From positions 4,679,474 through 4,743,473 of the forward strand of contig JAMKCF010000018.1 in the NCBI GenBank assembly GCA_023634235.1: a stretch of 64,000 nucleotides of DNA, given 5' to 3'. A program made the translations under genes and the position numbers. The notes beneath the pieces were generated by a model, which saw nothing but the letters and a program-made list of their open reading frames with translations, did not search any database and had not been told where the DNA came from. This stretch comes from Pisaster brevispinus (lineage: Eukaryota; Echinodermata; Asteroidea; Forcipulatida; Asteriidae). Of this stretch, positions 22,301 to 31,300 are shown one piece after another; the stretch's first letter is position 1; the number at the start of each line of letters is the position of its first letter.

Positions 22301-25300
22301 ATAAAAAAAAATATATATAAAAAAACTATTAGCGAGTGATGACATCAAGCTAAAGGCTGGTTGCTGATTGGCTAATATGTATTACCCCACAGCTATACAG
22401 AGTTGCAGATGTTGCTGGAAATGCCGTCTACGCTAACAGCATGGTACTCTTGCTTTGCATTGAAAACTAACCATGTTGAGTTTGTATACTAACAAACCTT
22501 CTGACATTATAGTTTGTTAATCCAAATCAAAATCTAATAAAAATTCTTTGCTATTAACTTAATACTAGAGACGAGATTCACTGAGGAATGATCCCAAGAG
22601 TGTCTGGGTTTGAAAGCATTGCATGATGGGATATCAATGTATAGATGGTTCCCAATAGACGCCATCTTTACGGGCAACTTGCATTTTGGCTTACAGGTGT
22701 GTCAAGCGCTCAAATTATTAACGCAGCCACGCTGTTTACTAACCAATCATGCAATGAGTTTTGTGAAATGTGCGCGTGCTGCGCGCCATTCTCACGCGAA
22801 ACGCAGGACTGTGTGTTCCGAGTTGCCCGTAAAGATGGTCGATTTACGTCATATTGCAACCTATCTATACTCGGTTTGCCATAACACCATGTGTATACAT
22901 CTACTTTGCCGTGTAAATTATCCTTGAGAGCTTGTCTTGCTATTTCCTGACGATGACTAGAGCAAGCTAGTCGAAACGTTGAGACCAATTAATAACTCAC
23001 TCCATGGCAGTGAAGTTAATAACGAGAAGTTCCCTCGATCCTCTGGCCGATAAAAATAAAAGATGAATCAGTCCTACACTGACAGGTGTTTACAGGTGTA
23101 TGGCTAAAATGACTTTAAGCGATCCTATGCTAACAGTTTGTCTGTGTGTCAATACTTAAATGTTTAGAAATGAATTTGCTTTTCTTACTAACCCTCTTTT
23201 TCTGTTATTGCTGTGTGGTTGTGATTGTTTGTACTAACCTTTAAATTGTTTTAATAGATGTTAATTTTGCATCAGGGATAAAGAATACTAATTTTGGTTT
23301 TTACCCTACACCGATGTGTGTTAGCACTGTATACTCGGTACTTTCCCGAGTTCTGTGAAAAAAATCACAGGCATATTACTCGGGTGGGATTCGACCCACG
23401 ACCTTTGCAATTCTAGAGCAGTGTCTTACAAACTAGACCACGGAGATTGCCCGGTAGCTAGAGGCAGTTCCAATCCTATATTTTAGCAGCGGGTTCCGCA
23501 ACGATTTAATAGATGATAATTTAAATTAGTTTAAATTGTTGCCGGTTTCAATACCTCTTTTTGAAGACCCCTGCATATGACATCACACTAAGCTAAAAAC
23601 AGCGCCCTCACTGAAGTTAAAGAAAGACCCAATGGAAAGTTCTGTTATTTCTGTGTGGTTGTGATTGTTTGTACTAACCTTTAATTTGTTGCCAGTGTGT
23701 TGCTGTTTTTAAGAAGGCTGTATCCGAATTAGCTGCTACAGCCATGGTGACGACTGCTGCTAAGGGTGTTGCTAAGTACGTCCTATACTTCAACACATGA
23801 CGCGACAATCCAGCTGTAGCCGTAGCCACCGATTCGGACACGGCCTTACTCTTTTTTGAGACCCCTTGCATATGACATCACAAAGAGTGCCCTCGTTGAG
23901 GCCAAAGGAAGACCGACCCTATAGTTGTGTGTCGCACGTACACCAAGCACAATTCCATTTTTGAACTCGGTGTTGGGGGCATATGCAAGGGATTTATGCT
24001 TTGCATAATTCATAAAAAAACCACTTAAAAGAAGGACTTTCTAGTTGGTTGACAGAGTGATACAAATTGATGACAAGTTATGAGCTCCAGACAGTCTACA
24101 GAGCCAAATGTCATAATTGACACATTTTATTGATCCAACCTTAATTTTTTGTTTGTTTTTGTGCTGCTGTTTAGGGTCACCATAACAACGCTGCAGAGGT
24201 GAGTCTTTGATAGAGATAAACTTTGACAAATAACTAAGCGTGAAAAATTAAATTTCTGATTTGAAGATGGGAAATAGAAAACTATTCCAGGAAAGTTGTT
24301 TGTGGTATTAATTGAAACTGTTGAGGATAGATTATGAAGAAGAAAGACCCTCTTGTCCATTAATGAATAAATCTTGTCATTAACACTGGGATGTAATTGG
24401 CTATTGAAAAAAAACCCTGAACTGTGAGTGCAAAGATTGCAAGCCCGAAGCCCACTTATATACATTTATCTTTGGTTTTAAAAGCCCTACTCTCCAATCT
24501 AGGGCATTCTATTTGGTTTTATCTTCATGTTGTTATGAATTGGGTCTTAATTAAAGATTAATGGAGGTGGGGTAAACACAAAAAAGAGGGATTTCCTGAA
24601 AAAACACAGAGAAATCCAATCCCTGCAACAGAATAATTTTACCACACTTTAACAATTTGCTTTGAAATTGATGTTCTTTTTAGCTTTTAGTGGAATGGGG
24701 AACTAATATTTACATCAAGAACAAACAGAGCAGGACGGCGTTTGACGTGGTCCGCAGCGATGAACAGAAAAACATGATAGTGGGTAAGTAATTCTTCATT
24801 TCAATGCTGATTCGTTTTAGTAGAGTCGGTAATCTTCTAGAAGTCATTTAAATTATTGGTCATTAGACTTCTGGATATATATCTGACAATTGGAATACTA
24901 CAACCATCTTGAAGATCATAATGGTCTGTCTTGTTGTCTTTCTTTCATTCTTGTTTTCAACCATCTTGAAGATCATAATGGTCTGTCTTGTCTTTCTTTC
25001 ATTCTTGTTTTACAACCATCTTCAAGATCATAATGGTCTGTCTTGTCTTTCTTTCATTCTTGTTTTACAACCATCTTGAAGATCATAATGGTCTGTCTAA
25101 TTGTCTTTCTTTCATTCTTGTTTTGCAACCATCTTCAAGATCATAATGGTCTGTCTTGTCTTTCTTTCATTCTTGTTTTACAACCATCTTCAAGATCATA
25201 ATGGTCTGTCTAATTGTCTTTCTTTCATTCTTGTTTTACAACCATCTTCAAGATCATAATGGTCTGTCTTGTTGTCTTTCTTTCATTCTTGTTTTACAAC

Positions 25301-28300
25301 CATCTTCAAGATCATAATGGGCTCTATCTTTAATTGTCTTTCTTTCATTCTTGTCTTTCAGAATACTATGACCATCTTCAATCCTGCATCCCTAAGCTGA
25401 TGAGAGGAGACACTCAGTTACTGAAGAAGCTGGTAGAAGATCATGTGACTGGAGTCAAGGGATTTGCAAGTCTAAGAAGCAGGTATGGGAACGATTTAGC
25501 TTAGTCTAAGGTCAAAGTTATAAACAAACAAATTTTGGAAAAAAAAGGGCCAAATAACAAAAATGTATAACTATCACTTTGATATAAGGATATTCTATTC
25601 ATTAAAGGGGAGTATACCTTTTGTTTTTGGAACCGTTTGATTGTTTTATCCCTATATAAATGTAGCTTTGAACAATAAAACTAACCTGTGAAAATTTCAT
25701 TTCGAAAGGTGGTAGCATTTTGGAGATATGGCTGAAAATCTTGAGCGGTTTTGTCCACGCAGGAAGAAAAATCAGGAATTGGAGTACACAATCTGAAAAA
25801 AAGTTACTGACAGTATTGTTTCTTTTTCCATAACCACATTACATCGAAGTGAAATGATTCTCAAAATGCTCAAAATTCTCAAAAACTACAGAAAGCTGCT
25901 GTACTTCTAACGAAGTAAATGTTTTTAGCCATTAATTTTAAGCGTAATTACCAAACGTATACAGACCCTTTAAGGATATTTACATTTAACAGTTACTTCT
26001 GTAATAATAACAATACTCATCCTTATATGAACCCATTTTACAACACGCAGCGCTCATCCTGTCTGCCATTTTGAAAGTCAAAATGCGCATAGATATTGAC
26101 TCCCAAAAAAGTGGAAATGGTTGACGCCAATTGTGTGGAGGTGCATTCCATGTCATACAAGGGGTCAATATCGCCCAAAACGATTATTTTTGAGCGACTT
26201 TTGTATTTTATTTGTGTTTGTAGATGCATCAATGGAAGCACACTACTACACACTGCTGCTTACTGTGGATTCATCCCTGTATTTTATTTCTGTTTGTAGA
26301 TGCATCAATGGAAGCACATTACTACACACTGCTGCTTACTGTGGATTCATCCCTGTATTTTATTTCTGTTTGTAGATGCATCAATGGAAGCACGTTACTA
26401 CACACTGCTGCTTACTGTGGATTCATCCCTGTATTTTATTTCTGATTGTAGATGCATCAATGGAAGCACACTACTACTCACTGCTGCTTACTGTGGATTC
26501 ATCCCTGTATTTTATTTCTGATTGTAGATGCATCAATGGAAGCACATTACTGCACACTGCTGCTTACTGTGGATTCATCCCTGTATTTTATTTCTGTTTG
26601 TAGATGCATCAATGGAAGCACATTACTGCACACTGCTGCTTACTGTGGATTCATCCCTGTATTTTATTTCTGTTTGTAGATGCATCAATGGAAGCACATT
26701 ACTACACACTGCTGCTTACTGTGGATTCATCCCTGTATTTTATTTCTGTTTGTAGATGTATCAATGGAAGCACGCTACTACACACTGCTGCTTACTTTGG
26801 GTCCATCCCTGTTATGAAAGAGCTCCTTAACGAGAGAGTTGAGGCTAACCTTCTTGACTACAAAGGAGCTACGCCGTTACACAGAGCAAGAGACAAAGAC
26901 ACAATCAGGGTGACTCATTACTTTCATTTTATTTTTGAATCAGGGTGACTTACTTTATTACATTCTTTCTTCTCTACAAGTCCCGGTCATGACACTTGTG
27001 TTCTTAAGCAAGACACTTAACCATTATTGCTTCGTCCTTCGGATGGGACGTAAAGCTGTTGGCCCCGTGTGTTGTGAAACGCACGTAAACGAACCCAGTG
27101 CACTTATCGAAAAGAGAAGGGGTTCGCCCCGGTGTTCCTGGTTTGATTGGCTGCATATTGCGCCACAGCACCTTGTAAACCATTACATGGTGCTATGTAA
27201 AGGAGTAGGTCTCATACTACAGAAATGTTGCCCCAAATACCTTGCAGGAAATACTGAATGTTAAGCGCTTAGAGGCTGGCCTGCAGTAGGCGCTATACAA
27301 GTACAATATATTATTATTATTATCCCGATTCAATCAGCCCTAAAAATGACAATATTTCTCTGATAACAATACAATTTTAAAACAAAACAATACTCACAGA
27401 GAACTGTATGAAACTATCACTCCCTATTGAATAGTATTTGGAGCATGGCCAGAGCCATGCTCCTTACAAAATAGAGAGAAATACCTAGATAAAATAAATG
27501 TGCTCTTTCTTGCTCAAAGCTCGAAATGGAAAAGAGAATGAGCCTGAAGGTCGCGACCCCAGGGTGCCATGCCATTGATTGACTGGTAATTGGTGGTGAG
27601 GATCCTGAGCATTATGCTAACAGTAAGAAAAACTGTATACGGTCTACTCTCGCTATAACGAGGACGCCTGGACTAGCATAATGACCTCTTTATAACAGGC
27701 ACTTTGTTGTATTAAGAGGGCAGCAAAACAAAGAAACTCCGTAAAGCAGAAATGAGATTCGGGACTTCAGAAATATACTCTTCATAAGCAGAACCTCTTT
27801 TCTGCAGCTGCGCCACACATCTGGAACTCTCTACCACTTAATCTTAGATCTTGTCTTTGTACCAAAAAATTCAAATCACTTCTCAAAACTTACCTCTTAT
27901 GTCACAGGTTTTCAAGGACAAATTTAGTTGCGTCTGTTTTCTTTAGTTTATTTTGGTTTACTGCGCCTTGAACACCCAGCAGGGTGGATATGTGCGCATT
28001 ACAAGTCTTTATTATTATTATTATTATTTATCAAGTAATAAACAATGAAGGAAACTGACTGGTCGCATCCCCTTAAGGTGATCCCTTGGCTGCCGCTTCC
28101 CAGGTTGTATCGTAAACTTGGGTGTGATCCCTGGCTACACGGCAGCTAACGGTTGAATGGCTTCTGACTGGCACCCCCCGAACAAAGATATTGACTAATA
28201 GGGAGACTGCCAACATAGGGCTGGATAGCTCAGTTGGTAGAACGCCGGTACGTTAATCCGGAGGTCATTGGTTCAAGTCCCACTCAAGTCAATTTTTCTT

Positions 28301-31300
28301 TGTTCAAACCCAGATTATAACTATTTTTATAACATGCTCTTTATATTGAGGGTTGACTGTAATTTTAACTTTGTTGTTTTATTTTATTAGCTGTTACTGG
28401 AGAATGGAGCTGAGTTGAATGCTATAGATTCAGAAGGGAATACTCCACTTCATGTGAAGTGTTACGGAGAGGCGGGTAAAGCTACCTCCATCGACTGCCT
28501 CAAGGAACTGGTGAGGAGATTTGTTTATCACATTGTGTGGAAGATAAGATGTCTGGATTTAAGTTCAAGTTGAGACGTTGTAGGGTTATTTCAAATCTCT
28601 GTCATAAGAGCACTGGACTTAAGCTCTGGTGTTTCTGATCAGCAAAGTGTGGGTTCGAGTCCTGGTCTTGACACTTGTGTCCTTTAAGCAAGACATTTAA
28701 CTATTATTGCTTCGTCCTTCAGATGGGACATAAAGCCGTTGGTCCCATGTGTTGTGTAATGTAAAACAACCCAGTTACACTTATCGCTAAGGGAAGGTGT
28801 TTGCTGATGGTTCTGGCAGGGTATGCTGAATGCACAGCAGCACCTTGTCAGCCCTTACAGGCTGTTACAAACCTGTCTCGAAATAAATTTTAAGCGATTT
28901 GAGACGTCCGTAATTATTGTTATGATTGTTATTATTATTATTTTGTCTTTACTTTGCAGCTTGCTGAGAATATCAATCTTATCCATCGTAACAATAAAGA
29001 GTTACTAGCAATCCACTGCTGTGCCATGCAAGGACGCATCGATGCTATCCAGTTACTTCTAGATTCAGATCCCGATGGAAACGTTAGGCGATCTTTAGAG
29101 AAGGAAGACCCTAAATCCCCTCCGAGTTTACTTCATCTAGCTCTGGCCAACGACTTCCTGGATTGTGCCGAATGGTTGCTGGAACAAGGGTTCAACTTCA
29201 AAGAACATGAGCAAGATATCCTGGTTCATCGGATATTAACTGAACAGGTTAAAAGGTAACTAATCCTGGTTGATAGTTAGTTAGTTAATTTATTCACAGT
29301 TTGATAGATAGTTGATTATTGATTTGAAAAGGGTCAAAAATCAAGCTCCATTTACCAAAACGAACCTATGGCTTACCAATATTTCAGGACTTCAGTTGCC
29401 TTGACTTGCCTTGCCTAGGCCGTGGTCATTCAGTGTCGGAATGTGTAGCCCTCTTTAAGTGCTTACCATTTTTCCTCTGTCTTGTGCTTGTCTTATCCAT
29501 GTTGTACCCAGGTAGGATGTGAAAATATGACTTATGAAGAAGATCCAATAAGTAGGACCAATGTAGGGCCTAGCTCAGGCAACTTTTCCAGCTGATTTCC
29601 TCCGTTTCATTAATGTAAACTCTGCACCTCTTTTTCTGTCTGCCTCGTTTCCTTGTCCCAGTTCTTGGTTGCCAATCTGAGATTCTTCTGGTCCATCTGT
29701 CATCATTTACGTGTGCCATGTGTCCAGCTCATCTCCGCCTTGCCTCCCTGATTTCTGCAAATCTGTCCTTTACTCCAGTTTTCTTCCTTTATATCACTGC
29801 ATCTTATTTTGTCCCAGATGGATATTTGTAGCATTCTTCTCCCCTTTGTGCTGTTTGTAGTTTGTTTTCTAGGTATTTTGTTGGTGTCCATCTTTCTGCA
29901 GCATATGTCATAGCTGGTAGCACACACTGGTTGTTTATTTGCCTTCTCCATGCCATTGGTATCGGATTTGAATACTTTTCTTCAAGTGAAGGAAATTTAT
30001 AGACTGTCTGTGTTTCTTATTTTTATAGCAAGCAGAGGCTTGAGATGATGAGATTCTTGTTCCAACATGGCGCCGACTTGGATCAGCGATACTCTGGAGG
30101 AAACACGTGAGTACAGTCTACTTGAAATCCTTGTGTGTTTTTATGATTGATAGTCTTTGATTCCAGTCACAGTTTGGTGTGATGGCTGTTCATTTTATTG
30201 CATGTCTTACACAGCTATAGGCAGATGAAAGCCTTGTGTGACACCAGGGCCCAATTTCATGGCTCTGCTTACCGCTGAATTCTGCGCTTGCGCTCACCAT
30301 TCTCCGCTTACTGTGCAAGCGCCGAATTTCTGCTTAGCGAAGAATGCCTAGTAAGGTGCAGTACGCAAAAATTCTCTGCTTACCCGTGAAATACGCTTGA
30401 CGTAATCGCGGAATTCCCTGCTTCCGTAAGCGCTGATTCTTTTCTTACGGTAAGCAGAGTCATGAAATTGGGCCCAGGGCCGAGCAGTTAAGAGCACCGG
30501 ACTCAAACTCTGGTGTTTCTGATCAGCAGAGTGTGGGTTCGAGTCTCGGTCATGGCAATCGTGTCCTCGAGCAAGATACCATTATTGGTTTGTTCTTTGG
30601 ATGGGACATTAAGCCGTAGGTCCTGTGTACTAGTATTGGTAGTGCATGTAAAAGAAACCAGAACACTTATCATGGAAGAGTAGGAGTTAAACCCTGGTGT
30701 TTCTAGTTCACATAGCAAGCACCCATGTTTCAGGGATGTGATTTCTCCGTTTTTAACCGGAAATCCGCTTTTTTTTTACCCCCCCCCCCCCAAACATGAA
30801 GGTTAAACCAAATAGAATGCCCCAGAGTGCAGATTAGGGCTTTTAAAACAAAAGATAAATGCATGTAAGTAGACTTCGAGCTCGCAAGTTTTCGCCCTTG
30901 CAAGCTTTCACGCTTTGCGCTCATAGTTCAGTTTTTTTTTCAACAGCCTATCACATCCCTGTTTACAGGTTTCCTTAGGCTTGCAAGCGACAGCGATAAA
31001 GTTCACCTATGAGGCACACTTGGTTTCATTACCAGAAATAATATGTATTAATAATAATAATGACATTTCATCCACGTTTTCATCAATGGGAAAGTTGAGG
31101 AAGTAGAGTCTGTACTTAGTCTTGACTCAAGCCACTCTCTGATGAATTATTGTAATTATCCTCAACAGACCACTACACTATGCTGCTGGCATGACTGGAC
31201 CTACGGATGTTCTAGAGTGTCTGATTGAATATGGAGCCGATGTGGACGCCGTTAATGAGGATATTTGCTCTCCGCTGTTCTTTGCAACTCAAGCCAATAA

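Larger units (their letters stand above)
20570..25482 (+). other. Gene B exons 16-21: first ankyrin block
   Basis: Residues ~516-716. Clear repeats include TGNTALHMAARNGHYDILLF with LLENGSNIDARN, and GNAVYANSMGHHNNAAELLV with EWGTNIYIKN. The second is built across exons 18, 19 (24 nt) and 20. Phase shows that the 51-nt exon 22393-22443 joins directly to the 24-nt microexon, restoring the ankyrin consensus spacing. Confidence 0.8.

Noticed and set aside
23696..23805. Candidate gene B exon CVAVFKKAVSELAATAM...
   Set aside because: Its phase breaks the frame into the 24-nt exon (stop in the next exon), the sequence is one arm of an inverted-repeat element, and the ankyrin consensus is complete without it.
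26121..26756. Series of ~75-aa plus-strand ORFs (MHQWKHTTTHCC...)
   Set aside because: They are frames over the 76-bp decoy-acceptor array. The coding frame of the real exon is different.
30480..30560. Possible Leu/Ser tRNA gene
   Set aside because: It is the head of a family L SINE; the same head is attached to the same body at many sites.
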